Shown: one piece after another, positions 7,191 to 16,112 of the stretch
Layout of the letters: the number at the start of each line of letters is the position of its first letter
Position numbering within the stretch: the stretch's first letter is position 1
Source of the DNA: an uncultured Thermoleophilia bacterium
Lineage (GTDB): Bacteria; Actinomycetota; Thermoleophilia; UBA2241
Direction: 5' to 3'
Assembly: GCA_903927755.1 (NCBI GenBank)
Contig: CAIYOD010000147.1
Location: 1-34,295 of the forward strand
Length of the DNA stretch: 34,295 bases
Notes under the pieces: generated by a model
The model's database searches: none
Told to the model about the DNA's origin: nothing
What the model saw: the letters and a program-made list of their open reading frames with translations, nothing else
Translations under genes and position numbers: made by a program

Positions 7191-8567
7191 ATGAGGCGTC
7201 AGAGGACACGTGGAAGGACCTCGTCGTTCGTGCGTGCGACGGCAGCGTCGGCGCTCGTCGTGCCGCTGGCCGCCATGCTGGTGGCCTGCGGCAGCCCGGA
7301 GGAGGCGACGGACTCGACGCCGCCGCCGGTGCGCATCGGCGCGATCTACAACCTCACCGGCGACCAGTCCGCACTCGACGCCCCGTCCCTCGACGGCGCG
7401 CGCCTCGCGGTCGACCGCATCAACGCCCGCGGAGGCCTCCTGGGCCGGCGCGTCGAGCTCCTGGAGCGCGACGGCCAGACCAGCGAGACCGGCGTGCAGC
7501 GGGCGGCGGCGAGCCTCGTCGCCTCCGGCTGCTCGGCCATCGTCGGCCTCTCCGACACCGACCAGGTGCTCGCCGCGGCGCCCATCGCGGCCCGCGCCGG
7601 CGTGCCGTTCGTGACCAGCGGCGCGACCTCGCCGCGGCTCCCGAAGCAGGTGCCCAACTGGCTGTTCCTCGCCTGTTTCGGCGACAACGCGCAGGCCGCC
7701 GCGAGCGCCCAGTTCGCCACCGACCAGCTGGGCGCGCGCACCGCGGCGATCCTGTACGACAAGGAGATGGACTACGCGCGTCTGCTGTCGAGGTACTTCG
7801 AGCGCTCGTTCCGCGCGCAGGGCGGAGAGGTCGTGGCCACGGCCGACTACGAGCAGGCGGCGCAGGCCGTGCCGCGACTGGAGGCCACCGGCGAGGAGTC
7901 GAGCACGAGCGGCGAAGAATCGAGCGGTGAAGAGCCCGGTGATTCGAGCGGTAGCGGCGATGACTCGAGTCCGGGCTCAGGCGATGACGAAGGAGGCTCC
8001 TCCTCAGCGGCCACGAGCACGAGCGCGGCGGCGAGCGCGAGCCCAGGCACGGCGCCCGCGGAGTCGGTCGACGTGCTCTTCGTGGCCGCCGGCCCGGAAG
8101 ACGCGGCGCGCATCGTGCGTCGTCTGCGCGCCGCCGGCTACCAGCAGCCGATCATGGGCGGCGACAGCTTCGACTCCGAGTCGCTCATCCAGGCCGCGGA
8201 GAAGACCGGCGGCAAGGTCTACTACACCACGCACGCCGCCGTCGGCATGAGCTCGGCGAGCCGCGCCGTGCGCCGCTTCGACGCGTCCTTCCAGGCGGCC
8301 TACGGGCGACCACCACAGAACGCCTTCGCCTCGCTCGGCTACGACGCCGTCGACCTCGTCGCCTCGGCGATCAAGCGCGCCGATTCCGTCAAGCCGTCCA
8401 AGGTCCGCGACGCCCTCCAGGCGACGCGCCACTTCCCCGGCGTGACCGGGACGCTGAGCTACGACGGCAAGGACCGGGTGCCACGCAAGAAGGTCACCGT
8501 CGTGTGCGTGGGGCGACGACCGGTGGTCGTCGCCCAGTTCACGCCGGGGTACGTGCCGCGGCCCTGA
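7191..8567 (+). CDS. ABC transporter substrate-binding lipoprotein (Leu/Ile/Val-binding type)
   Basis: The 458-residue type I periplasmic binding protein has a lipobox LVAC (Cys33). Lobe one starts VRIGAIYNLTGDQSALD and continues DGARLAVDRIN with GGLLGRRVEL. Lobe two contains GPEDAARIVRRLRAAGYQQPIMGGDSFDSESL and a FPGVTGTLSYDGKDRVPRKK end. These are hallmarks of the LivJ family for branched-chain amino acids or related compounds. Residues about 232-290 form a Ser/Gly/Glu/Asp/Ala-rich low-complexity insert between the lobes, absent from ordinary family members. ATG 7191 is chosen from the signal sequence; there is no clear Shine-Dalgarno. No permease or ATPase genes are adjacent, so it may serve a transporter elsewhere or be a sensor. 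Confidence 0.85.
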   Translation: MRRQRTRGRTSSFVRATAASALVVPLAAMLVACGSPEEATDSTPPPVRIGAIYNLTGDQSALDAPSLDGARLAVDRINARGGLLGRRVELLERDGQTSETGVQRAAASLVASGCSAIVGLSDTDQVLAAAPIAARAGVPFVTSGATSPRLPKQVPNWLFLACFGDNAQAAASAQFATDQLGARTAAILYDKEMDYARLLSRYFERSFRAQGGEVVATADYEQAAQAVPRLEATGEESSTSGEESSGEEPGDSSGSGDDSSPGSGDDEGGSSSAATSTSAAASASPGTAPAESVDVLFVAAGPEDAARIVRRLRAAGYQQPIMGGDSFDSESLIQAAEKTGGKVYYTTHAAVGMSSASRAVRRFDASFQAAYGRPPQNAFASLGYDAVDLVASAIKRADSVKPSKVRDALQATRHFPGVTGTLSYDGKDRVPRKKVTVVCVGRRPVVVAQFTPGYVPRP

Positions 8568-8580
8568 CGGGCCGCCGCTC

Positions 8581-9258
8581 TCAGTTCCGCCCGAAGATCG
8601 CCAGGAAGTAGAGGAGCTGGGCGATCGACGCCAGCGCCCCGGCGACGTAGGTCATGGCCGCGGCGGTCAGCGTCTGGCGGGCGCCGACCGCTTCCGCGTC
8701 GCTCACCAGCCGCAGCTCCCTGATCTGCACCATCGCCCGGCGCGACGCGTTGAACTCCACCGGCAGCGTGACCAGCTGGAAGATGATGACCAGCGAGAAC
8801 ACGATCAGCGCCAGCTGGACAAGGCCGAACGCCCCGAAGATCAGGCCGGCGAAGAGGATGAAGAACCACGCCTGCGAGCCGAAGGCGGCCACCGGCCAGA
8901 TGGCCGAGCGGAGCCGCATGGGAGCGTAGGCCTGGGCGTGCTGGATGGCGTGGCCGACCTCGTGGGCGGCGACGGCGGTCGCCGCCACCGAGCGCCCGGC
9001 GTACACGGCCTCGGAGAGGAACACACCTCGAGACTTCGGGTCGTAGTGGTCGCTGAGCGGGCCGGCCTTGGACGGCTGCACGGGCACACTCTGCAGCCCG
9101 TTGCCGTCCAGGATCCGGCGGGCGACGTCGGCGCCGGTCAGGCCGCTGCCGACCGGGACGCGGCTGTTCTTGGCGAACGTGTTGCGGAGCCACCCTTGCA
9201 CGGCCAGCCCGAGGATGAGCGGGATGCCGAAGCAGATGATGTAGAGAGTCCAGTCCAT
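8581..9258 (-). CDS. Membrane zinc metallopeptidase, YugP family
   Basis: The 225-residue product begins with a membrane helix (5-22) and carries the zincin motif HEVGH (99-103) in VAAHEVGHAIQHAQAY. Two or three further helices follow (about 115-165 and 195-220). GVFLSEAVYAGRSVAA before the motif and SDAEAVGARQTL near the end are typical of the YugP-type neutral zinc metallopeptidases. The family is widespread and its natural substrate is not settled. It converges with the binding-protein gene, with 13 nt between stops. Confidence 0.9.
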   Translation of the reverse strand: MDWTLYIICFGIPLILGLAVQGWLRNTFAKNSRVPVGSGLTGADVARRILDGNGLQSVPVQPSKAGPLSDHYDPKSRGVFLSEAVYAGRSVAATAVAAHEVGHAIQHAQAYAPMRLRSAIWPVAAFGSQAWFFILFAGLIFGAFGLVQLALIVFSLVIIFQLVTLPVEFNASRRAMVQIRELRLVSDAEAVGARQTLTAAAMTYVAGALASIAQLLYFLAIFGRN

Positions 9259-9374
9259 GGAGCTGATTCACCTCGCGGGGGGAGTGCCTGTCCTGTGATG
9301 TCAGTGTACCCGGCGGAAGCGGAGGTGGTGACCCGGTGGTTCTCACACACGGGCGAATCGGGCAGAATGCGGCC

Positions 9375-9839
9375 ATGACCGACGTGCACTTCTCGCGAGA
9401 CGACTACTACATGCGGCTGGCGCTCCGGGAGGCCGAGCGGGCCACCAGGCATGGTGACGTGCCGATCGGCGCCGTGATCGTGCTGGACGGCGCCGTGATC
9501 GCCGCGGCCGGCAACGAGCGCGAACTGCGCCAGAGTCCGGTGGCTCACGCCGAGATGATCGCGATCGAGCAGGCCGCCGCCCACATGCGCAGCTGGCGAC
9601 TGCTGAACACCGTGCTCTACGTGACGCTGGAGCCGTGCCCGATGTGCGCCGGAGCCATCGTCCAGGCGCGCATCCCGCGGCTGGTCTACGGCGCCCCCGA
9701 CGAGAAGGCGGGCGCCGCCGGGACGCTCTACAACATCTGCCAGGACGACCGCCTCAACCACTGCCTCGACATGACGGCGGGCCTGCTGGCGGACGAATCG
9801 GCCGCGCTCCTCCGGCAGTTCTTCCAGGCGCGGCGGTAG
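9375..9839 (+). CDS. tadA: tRNA adenosine(34) deaminase TadA
   Basis: Converts A34 to inosine in the wobble position of tRNA-Arg(ACG), allowing it to read CGU, CGC and CGA. The 154-residue protein has the zinc deaminase signature: HAE with ligand His58 and proton-shuttling Glu60, and PCPMC with ligands Cys88 and Cys91, followed by an ARIPRLVYGAPDEKAGAAGTL stretch typical of TadA. ATG 9375 has no Shine-Dalgarno, but a CAGAAT -10-like box (9363-9368) ends 6 nt before it and TTCTCA lies 17 nt further up, so the mRNA may be leaderless. The DUF389 gene follows after 6 nt. Confidence 0.93.
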   Translation: MTDVHFSRDDYYMRLALREAERATRHGDVPIGAVIVLDGAVIAAAGNERELRQSPVAHAEMIAIEQAAAHMRSWRLLNTVLYVTLEPCPMCAGAIVQARIPRLVYGAPDEKAGAAGTLYNICQDDRLNHCLDMTAGLLADESAALLRQFFQARR

Positions 9840-9845
9840 GACACC

Positions 9846-10745
9846 GTGTTCAACCTCCGCGCGTACGTCGACCCCGACCAGTTCGACGAGGTGACGCGCG
9901 CGCTGCACGCCCACGAGGGCGCGCGCCACATCGTGCTCTCTGGAACCACGATGGACACCGACGTCTCGCTCATCACGGCCGAGCTCGACGACGCGGTCGC
10001 CGACGCCGTGATCGAGGAGCTCACCGCGCTCGGGGTGCGCGCGGACGACCTCTCCATCGCGCGCGTGCAGGTGGTCCGCCCCATGACCCAGGAGGGCTAC
10101 TCCATCGAGCTCGAGTCGCAGACGGACACGCTCGTGTGGAGCGAGGTCACCGACGAGGCCGTGGACAACATCGGCCTGCGCCCGAGCTACCTCGCCTACA
10201 TGGCAGTCGCCGGTGTGATCGCCGCCTTCGGTGTGATCGACCGGAGCGCCGTGCTGATCGTCGGCGCCATGGCCGTCAGCCCCGACCTGCTGCCGCTCAC
10301 GGCCGCCTCCGTCGGCATCGTGGCGCGACGGGGCTGGCTGTTCGGCCGGGCGATCGGCACTCTGCTGCCCGGCCTCGCGACCGCCGTCCTGACGGCGTGG
10401 CTGGTCACGCTCGCACTCCGCGCGACGGGAGTGGTCCACGTGGACGCCGACATCTCGTCAGACGTCGTCTTCAGCCTCGCCAACGTCTCGGTGGCCACCG
10501 TCTGCGTGGCCGCCGCGGCCGGGGTGGCCGGCATGCTGAGCTTCGAGACGCGGGCGAGCTTCGCCGTCGGCGTCGCCATCTCCGTGACCACCATCCCGGC
10601 GGCGGCCTACATCGGCGTCGCCGCGGGCCTCGGCGCCTGGCACGGCGCGGCCGGCGCGCTCGCCGTGCTGGGGGTGAACCTCGCCGTCCTGCTCGTCGCG
10701 GGGACGGCGACGCTGGGTTTCCAGAGCTTGATCTCCCGCCGCTGA
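9846..10745 (+). CDS. DUF389 / TIGR00341 family membrane protein
   Basis: The 299-residue product has a soluble N-terminal alpha/beta half (about 1-95; FNLRAYVDPDQFDEVTRAL, then DDLSIARVQVVRP). The membrane half begins AYMAVAGVIAAFGVIDRSAVLIVGAMAVSPDLLPLTAASVGI, the conserved DUF389 core, with about six helices. The function of the family is not established; members occur in actinobacteria and archaea. The GTG start lies 6 nt after tadA, so the pair is probably co-transcribed. Confidence 0.88.
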   Translation: MFNLRAYVDPDQFDEVTRALHAHEGARHIVLSGTTMDTDVSLITAELDDAVADAVIEELTALGVRADDLSIARVQVVRPMTQEGYSIELESQTDTLVWSEVTDEAVDNIGLRPSYLAYMAVAGVIAAFGVIDRSAVLIVGAMAVSPDLLPLTAASVGIVARRGWLFGRAIGTLLPGLATAVLTAWLVTLALRATGVVHVDADISSDVVFSLANVSVATVCVAAAAGVAGMLSFETRASFAVGVAISVTTIPAAAYIGVAAGLGAWHGAAGALAVLGVNLAVLLVAGTATLGFQSLISRR

Positions 10746-10867
10746 CGGGACAGAGCTCAGGCGGCGGACAAGCTCGAGGGCGCGGAGGGGAACGCGCCTC
10801 GCGAGCGGAATAGTGCAGAAGTGTGCCGGCCGGAGCCGGCGAGGGGTGCACCACGAACGGAGGGGTC

Positions 10868-12331
10868 ATGGCAAGTACCGAGGCGACGGCGAAAGCCGTC
10901 GCGCCACCCGCGAAGGCCCGAGCCATGCCGTCGGCCAGGACCATCACCTGGCTGACCATGTGCTTCATGACGGTCTCGGCGGTGGCGAGCATCCGCAACA
11001 CGCCGAGCATGGCCGTCTACGGCCTCGCCTGCATCTTCCTGTACCTGCTGCCGGCGGTGGTGTTCCTGCTGCCCACCTCGCTGGTCGCCGCCGAGCTGGC
11101 CTCCGGCTGGGACGGCGGCGTCTACAACTGGGTCACGCAGGGCATCGGCCCGCGTGCCGGCTTCATCGCCATCTGGACCCAGTTCGCGATGACGCTCACC
11201 TACTACCCGAGCCTCCTCGCCTACGTGGCCAGCACCCTCGCCTACGTCTTCATGCCGAGCCTCGCCAACAACGGCGTCTACACCGCCGCGGTGATCGTGA
11301 TCGTCTACTGGGTCTCGACGCTGGTCAGCATGCGCGGCGTCGGCCTGGTGGCCAAGCTCTCGAGCAGCTCCATGCTCCTCGGCACGGCGATCCCCGGCTC
11401 GGCGCTCGTGATCCTCGGCGTCATCTACCTGCTGCAGGGCAACCAGAGCGCGGCGCCGATCGAGGCCTCCGCGCTCATGCCGCAGATCGCCGGCATCGCC
11501 GGCCTCGTCCTGATCGTCAATAACTTCCTGTCGTACGCGGGCATGGAAGTGAACGCCGTGCACGTGAAGAGCATGAAGAACCCCGGCAAGGAGTTCCCCA
11601 AGGCGATGTTCCTCGCCATGCCCATCGTGATCGCCATCTTCGTGCTGCCGGCGCTCGCGATCAGCTGGGTCGTGCCCTCGAGCCAGCTCACCCTCACCGG
11701 CGGCGTGATGCAGGCGTTCACCGCCTTCTTCGATCACTTCCACGTCTCGTGGCTCACGCCGATCCTCGGCATCATGCTCATCACCGCGTCGCTGGGCGGC
11801 ATGATGGCGTGGCTGGCCGGCCCGTCCAAGGGCCTGCTGCTGATCGGGCGCAAGGAGGGCTACCTGCCGCCGTTCTTCCAGAAGGTCAACCCGGCGGGCA
11901 TCCAGGTCAACATCCTCTTCGCCCAGGGCATCATCGTGACGATCATCGCCCTGCTCTTCGCGCTGATCCCGAACGTGTCCAGCGTCTACTGGATCTTCTC
12001 GGTGATCACCACGCAGGTGTACCTGATCATGTACTTCCTGATGTTCATCTCGGCGATGCGCCTGCGGAAGTCACAGCCCGACCACGAGCGCGGCTACCGG
12101 GCGCCGATCCTGCCCGTGCTGGCGGTCGTCGGTCTGGTGAGCTCCGTCGCCGCGTTCCTCATCGGCTTCGTGCCGTCGTCGCAGTTCGGCGGCGGCAGCA
12201 CCGTCCTCTACGTGCTCATCATCGGCGGCGGGCTGCTCGTCCTCGGCCTGCTGATCCCGTTCCTGTTCCTGTGGCTGCGCAAGCCGGCGTGGAAGAACGC
12301 CGTGCCGGCGCCCGCCGACGACGAGGGATGA
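10868..12331 (+). CDS. APC-superfamily amino acid permease, GadC-like
   Basis: The 487-residue integral membrane protein has about 12 helices. TVSAVASIRNTPSMAVYG near the first helix and LVAAELASGWDGGVYNWVTQGIGPRAGF at helices 2-3 are typical of the glutamate:GABA antiporter branch. Helix 8 carries LGGMMAWLAGPSKGLLLIGRKEGYLPPFFQKVNPAGIQVN, and the loop MRLRKSQPDHERGYR is also family-like. It likely exchanges or imports amino acids across the cytoplasmic membrane. It starts a compact unit with a small membrane protein, an M20 dipeptidase and an exporter, suggesting amino acid or dipeptide scavenging. The ATG at 10868 begins the membrane-protein homology; GGAGGGG lies just upstream. Confidence 0.88.
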   Translation: MASTEATAKAVAPPAKARAMPSARTITWLTMCFMTVSAVASIRNTPSMAVYGLACIFLYLLPAVVFLLPTSLVAAELASGWDGGVYNWVTQGIGPRAGFIAIWTQFAMTLTYYPSLLAYVASTLAYVFMPSLANNGVYTAAVIVIVYWVSTLVSMRGVGLVAKLSSSSMLLGTAIPGSALVILGVIYLLQGNQSAAPIEASALMPQIAGIAGLVLIVNNFLSYAGMEVNAVHVKSMKNPGKEFPKAMFLAMPIVIAIFVLPALAISWVVPSSQLTLTGGVMQAFTAFFDHFHVSWLTPILGIMLITASLGGMMAWLAGPSKGLLLIGRKEGYLPPFFQKVNPAGIQVNILFAQGIIVTIIALLFALIPNVSSVYWIFSVITTQVYLIMYFLMFISAMRLRKSQPDHERGYRAPILPVLAVVGLVSSVAAFLIGFVPSSQFGGGSTVLYVLIIGGGLLVLGLLIPFLFLWLRKPAWKNAVPAPADDEG

Positions 12332-12344
12332 GGAGGTGACCACG

Positions 12345-12758
12345 ATGGAGGAGAAGTCGCACAAGTGGATCTACGTCATCATCATCGTTGTGATCGTGGC
12401 GCTCATGGTCGCGGGAGCGCTGCTCTACCGCGACGTGAAGGTCACCAACGAGGCTCAGCAGAAAGCGAAGGAATTCGTCACGCTGCTGCAGGACGCGGGC
12501 CTGCCCGCCCCGACTGAGGAGCAGGCGGTCCGCCTGTACGGCGCCGACGGGGGCCCGTTCGCCGGCAGCCCGGACGCCGACCTCGAGCAGGCGGAGTACG
12601 GGTGGTGGCACGGGACGGCCGGCGCGGCCAACCGTCCGTTCCGCCTCCAGGGTGACTACATCGAGGCGGCCAGGATCTTCGTCGCCGTTTACACCCCGGA
12701 GAAGCTGGCGGCGTTCGACGAGTACGTCGCCGGCCTCGAGACCGATGACTCGCAATGA
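12345..12758 (+). CDS. Small membrane-anchored protein of unknown function
   Basis: The 137-residue product has a single N-terminal helix (about 9-28, a run of Ile, Val and Ala) and an extracytoplasmic domain with no recognised family: an [15 protein letters not shown] segment, EYGWWHG, and a closing [17 protein letters not shown] 12345 is preferred over GTG 12336 because GAGGAGGTG lies just upstream. It is 13 nt after the permease and 13 nt before the dipeptidase, so it is almost certainly co-expressed with both. The pattern suggests a short helical, ligand-sensing or accessory domain. No function can be stated. Confidence 0.78.
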   Translation: MEEKSHKWIYVIIIVVIVALMVAGALLYRDVKVTNEAQQKAKEFVTLLQDAGLPAPTEEQAVRLYGADGGPFAGSPDADLEQAEYGWWHGTAGAANRPFRLQGDYIEAARIFVAVYTPEKLAAFDEYVAGLETDDSQ

Positions 12759-12771
12759 CGACGAGGAGGGC

Positions 12772-14115
12772 ATGATGCCCGCGGACCTGCAGCAGACCAT
12801 CAAGGGCCTCATGCCCCGGCTGACCGACGAACTCAAGAAGCTCGTGCGCCTGCCCTCGGTCGCGTTCCCCGACTTCCCCACCGCGCCGGTCGAGCAGACG
12901 GGCGCGGCGGTCGCCCAGCTGCTGACGGAGGCCGGCCTGCCCAGCGTGCGCATGATGGACGTGCCGCGCGCGCCGCAGGCGGTGTTCGGCGAACGCCCGG
13001 CGCAGCCGGGCGCTCCGACCGTCCTGCTGTACGCGCACTACGACGTGCAGCCGGCCGGGCCGGAGGAGGCGTGGGCGAGCAAGCCGTTCGAGCCCACCGA
13101 GCGCGACGGCAGGCTGTACGGCCGCGGCGCCGCCGACGACAAGAGCGGCGTCGTGATGCACGCCGGCGCGCTCCTGGCCCTCGGGGACGACTGCCCGGTG
13201 GGCGTCAAGGTCCTCATCGAGGGCCAGGAGGAGGCCGGCGACGGCGGCATCGAGGAGTTCGTCGCCGCCAACGCCGAGCTGCTCAAGGCCGACGTGATCG
13301 TGATCAGCGACGTCGGCAACTACGCCCTCGGCGTGCCCACGCTCACGACGTCGCTGCGCGGCATGGCCGCCCTCGACGTCGAGATCGAGACGCTCGAAGG
13401 CGCCGTGCACAGCGGCATGTTCGGCGGCCCGGCGCCCGACTCCCTGATCGCCCTCTGCCGCATGGTCGCGACCCTGCACGACGACGCAGGCGACGTGGCC
13501 GTCAAGGGTCTCGGGACGATGGAGTATGACGGCGCGCCCTACGACGAAGCCGCGTTCCGCACCGACGCCGGCGTGCTCGACGGCGTGGACCTCGTCGGCA
13601 GCGGCACCATCGCCGACCGTCTGTACGGCAAGCCGTCGATCAACGTCATCGGCATCGACGCGCCCGCAGTGGAAGGCGCCGCCAACGCGCTCATCCCGAA
13701 GGCCCGGGCGCGCATCAGCGTGCGCCTCGCGCCCGGCGTGGAGCCCGACGACGCGCTGCAGGCCGTCAAGGCCCACCTCGAGGCCGTCGCCCCCTGGAAC
13801 GTCAGGGTGAAGGTGACCCCCGGGACCACCGGAGAAGGCTTCCTCGCCAGGACCGACGGGCCGGCCTACGCGGCGGCGGGCACGGCCATGGCCGCCGCCT
13901 ACGGCAAGGACGTCGTGCACTACGGCGAGGGCGGCTCGATCCCGCTGGTCGCCGCCTTCCTCGGCGCGATCCCCGGCGCGGAGATGATCCTCTGGGGCGC
14001 CGAGGAGCCCATGTGCAAGATCCACGCCCCCAACGAGAGCGTGGACCTCGGCGAGCTCGAGCGCTGCGTGCTCGCCGAGGCTCTGTTCATCGCGGGGATG
14101 GCCGAGCAGAAGTGA
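12772..14115 (+). CDS. M20-family dipeptidase (metallopeptidase)
   Basis: The 447-residue dinuclear zinc peptidase shows all M20 ligands: HYD (His89, catalytic Asp91), [10 protein letters not shown] (Asp122 bridging), GQEEAGDGG (catalytic Glu153, ligand Glu154), SD (Asp180), and a late HAPNES His. The dimerisation lid carries [13 protein letters not shown]. This is the carnosinase/DapE-like 'dipeptidase' branch that cleaves dipeptides and related amides in the cytoplasm. ATG 12772 follows GAGGAGG at short spacing. With the adjacent permease it probably feeds peptide-derived amino acids into metabolism. The exporter gene overlaps its stop by 4 nt. Confidence 0.92.
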   Translation: MMPADLQQTIKGLMPRLTDELKKLVRLPSVAFPDFPTAPVEQTGAAVAQLLTEAGLPSVRMMDVPRAPQAVFGERPAQPGAPTVLLYAHYDVQPAGPEEAWASKPFEPTERDGRLYGRGAADDKSGVVMHAGALLALGDDCPVGVKVLIEGQEEAGDGGIEEFVAANAELLKADVIVISDVGNYALGVPTLTTSLRGMAALDVEIETLEGAVHSGMFGGPAPDSLIALCRMVATLHDDAGDVAVKGLGTMEYDGAPYDEAAFRTDAGVLDGVDLVGSGTIADRLYGKPSINVIGIDAPAVEGAANALIPKARARISVRLAPGVEPDDALQAVKAHLEAVAPWNVRVKVTPGTTGEGFLARTDGPAYAAAGTAMAAAYGKDVVHYGEGGSIPLVAAFLGAIPGAEMILWGAEEPMCKIHAPNESVDLGELERCVLAEALFIAGMAEQK

Positions 14116-15755
14116 GCGACCGGCGCGAGGCGGCGGGTGACCGGGCGGCTCCGGCCGCCACATCCGCCGCCTCCGCTACCGCTTCGACCGGCGCGCCTCC
14201 CGGCCAGGCGGCCGCAGGCCACGCGACGGTCGCCGGCAAGAAGCGCTGGTGGTCGCTCGTCGCCCTCTGCCTCTCGGCGGCCATCGTCTGGTTCGCCGCC
14301 GCGAACATCCCTGTCGCGACCACCGCGATCTCCGACGACATCGGCGGGTCCGTCACGGCGCTGCAGTGGGCGAACACGATCTTCACGCTGACCTGCGGAG
14401 CGCTCGTGATCGCCGCCGGGCGCCTCGGCGACGTCTTCGGCCGGCGGCGCGTGCTTGGCATCGGCCTGGTCATCTTCGCCGTCGCCTCCGTCCTCGCGGC
14501 GCTCGCCCGCACCCCCGAGCTGCTCATCGCCGGCCGGGCCCTGATGGGCGCCGGCGCCGCGGCGATCCTGCCGGCGACGCTGGCCATCATCCCGATCGAG
14601 TTCCGCGGCAAGGACCAGGTGACCGCCTTCAGCGCCTGGATGGCGGTCACGGCGGTCGGCCAGGCGGCCGCGCCGGCCATCTCCGGCGGCCTCACGGAGT
14701 TCCTCGGCTGGCCGGCCATCTTCTGGGTCAACGTCCCGCTCTGCGTGCTGGCCTTCGTGCTCGTGAACCGCACGACGGCCGAGTCCCGCGACGAGGGCGC
14801 CAGCCATCGGCTGGACTACGTCGGCCTGGTCACCGTCGCCGCCGGCCTCGTCGCGCTCCTCTACGCGCTGAACGAGGGTCCGGCGCGCGGCTGGAGCGCC
14901 GTCCCGGTGCTCGTCGCGGCGGTCGCCGCAGTCGTCCTTCTGGCTTCCTTCGTGCTCGTCGAGCGGCGCGTCCGCGAGCCGCTGCTGGACCTCACGCTCT
15001 TCAAGCGCCGCTCGTTCGACGCGGCCTTGCTCGACAACCTCGTCTACAACATCACGCTCGCCGGCACGATGTACGTGCTCGCTCTGTACCTTGAGAACGT
15101 GCGCGGCTACGACGCCTTCACCGCCGGCCTGCTCCTGCTCCCGTCGACGGTGAGCATGCTGGTGTTCATCCCGATCGGCGCGCGGCTCGAGCTGCGCCGG
15201 GGGCCGCGCTTCCCGCTCGCCACGGGCACGATCATCATGGGGGTCGGCACCTTCCTGACCGGCTTCCTCACGCCCTCGACCCCGTACTGGTGGTTCGCCG
15301 CGGGGATCTTCATCCAGGGCGTCGGCATCGGCCTCTTCTCGACGCCGCTGAGCGACACGGCCGTGGGGCTGGCGCCGCCGGCCGAATCGGGCGCGGCGTC
15401 GGGCGCCTTCAAGATGTGCAGCATGGTCGGCGGCGCCCTCGGCGTCGCCGTGCTCGGCGGCATCTACCGCGGCCTCGAGCTCGCCCAGCTGCGCGGCGAC
15501 GCCGCGGCCGCGCAGCTCACCTCCGCGCAGCAGGAGCAGGTGAACGAGGCCTTCGCGAGCACGGAGAAGGCCCAGGAGATCTACAAGACGCTGCCCGACA
15601 ACGTGCAGCGACAGGTGGAGGACGCCGTGATGGCGGCGCTCGCCCACGGCATCGGCGGCTCGCTCATGATCGCGGCGGTCTTCTCGGTGCTCGCGTTCAT
15701 CGCCGTGCTGGTGCTCGTGCCGAAGGGCATCCTGCACCCCGACCGTCAGGGCTGA
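14112..15755 (+). CDS. DHA2-type major facilitator transporter (14 helices)
   Basis: The 547-residue drug:H+ antiporter-like protein begins with a long Ala/Thr/Pro-rich cytoplasmic tail (about 1-42). Motif A is [16 protein letters not shown], motif C-like [21 protein letters not shown] follows, and [21 protein letters not shown] is the DHA2 hallmark after helix 5. About 14 helices can be counted, with a soluble loop near residues 455-505 ([22 protein letters not shown]). The GTG start overlaps the dipeptidase stop as GTGA. It probably exports amphiphilic compounds; its place in a peptide-use operon might mean export of amino acids or dipeptide analogues, which is inference. Confidence 0.9.
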   Translation: MSDRREAAGDRAAPAATSAASATASTGAPPGQAAAGHATVAGKKRWWSLVALCLSAAIVWFAAANIPVATTAISDDIGGSVTALQWANTIFTLTCGALVIAAGRLGDVFGRRRVLGIGLVIFAVASVLAALARTPELLIAGRALMGAGAAAILPATLAIIPIEFRGKDQVTAFSAWMAVTAVGQAAAPAISGGLTEFLGWPAIFWVNVPLCVLAFVLVNRTTAESRDEGASHRLDYVGLVTVAAGLVALLYALNEGPARGWSAVPVLVAAVAAVVLLASFVLVERRVREPLLDLTLFKRRSFDAALLDNLVYNITLAGTMYVLALYLENVRGYDAFTAGLLLLPSTVSMLVFIPIGARLELRRGPRFPLATGTIIMGVGTFLTGFLTPSTPYWWFAAGIFIQGVGIGLFSTPLSDTAVGLAPPAESGAASGAFKMCSMVGGALGVAVLGGIYRGLELAQLRGDAAAAQLTSAQQEQVNEAFASTEKAQEIYKTLPDNVQRQVEDAVMAALAHGIGGSLMIAAVFSVLAFIAVLVLVPKGILHPDRQG

Positions 15756-15789
15756 GGCCGGCAGGACTGCGCGCCGGACGGCCCTGTCG

Positions 15790-15795
15790 TATACT
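15790..15795 (+). promoter_or_regulatory. -10 box of the tRNA-Ser(GGA) gene
   Basis: TATACT lies 35 nt before the mature tRNA 5' end. No good -35 box is seen at the expected distance. Confidence 0.5.
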
Positions 15796-15830
15796 GTTCG
15801 TCCGCTCGCCGGGTGCGCCCGGCGCGGCGC

Positions 15831-15924
15831 GGAGAGGTGTCCGAGCTGGCTTAAGGAGCGCGACTGGAAATCGCGTGGGCGGGGTTAACCTGCCTCGAGG
15901 GTTCGAATCCCTCCCTCTCCGCCA
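15831..15924 (+). tRNA. tRNA-Ser (anticodon GGA)
   Basis: Class II tRNA with a long variable arm. The acceptor GGAGAGG (15831-15837) pairs with CCTCTCC (15914-15920), with a G discriminator and encoded CCA. The anticodon loop CTGGAAA gives GGA, reading UCC/UCU. The T-arm holds GGTTCGAATCC. It is the left border of the block with the three co-regulated genes. Confidence 0.97.
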
Positions 15925-15992
15925 CCCCCCTCCCTCTCTGCCACCCCCCCCCTCTGTCTGTTCTTCTCGAAATCTCAGCCCGCTCTCAGCGA

Positions 15993-16046
15993 TTCACAAC
16001 CTCGGCAGAACCGGTTCACAGGTCGTTCAAACCGTGGGGGTACCGT
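15993..16046 (+). promoter_or_regulatory. Promoter with 11-bp direct repeats (response-regulator type), copy 1
   Basis: Three TTCA repeats lie on an 11-bp grid: TTCACAACCTC (15993), a weaker middle unit (16004), TTCACAGGTCG (16015) and TTCAAACCGTG (16026). The last begins exactly 15 nt before a -10-like TACCGT (16041-16046), replacing a -35 box. This layout is that of OmpR/PhoB-family activators such as actinobacterial PhoP (GTTCA repeats every 11 bp). The first 26 bp are identical to those at 16698. It drives the small secreted protein at 16113. Confidence 0.72.
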
Positions 16047-16112
16047 CATCTTCGACTTCACAAAGGAGCGGCCGCCCTGATCGGGCGTCCCACATGGACG
16101 AAGGAGACTGAG

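Noticed and set aside
13920-15737. A 605-codon reverse frame opposite the MFS gene, and similar long frames opposite other genes
   Set aside because: They are rich in His, Arg, Asp and Gly with no domain, and are mirror images of strongly recognised genes.
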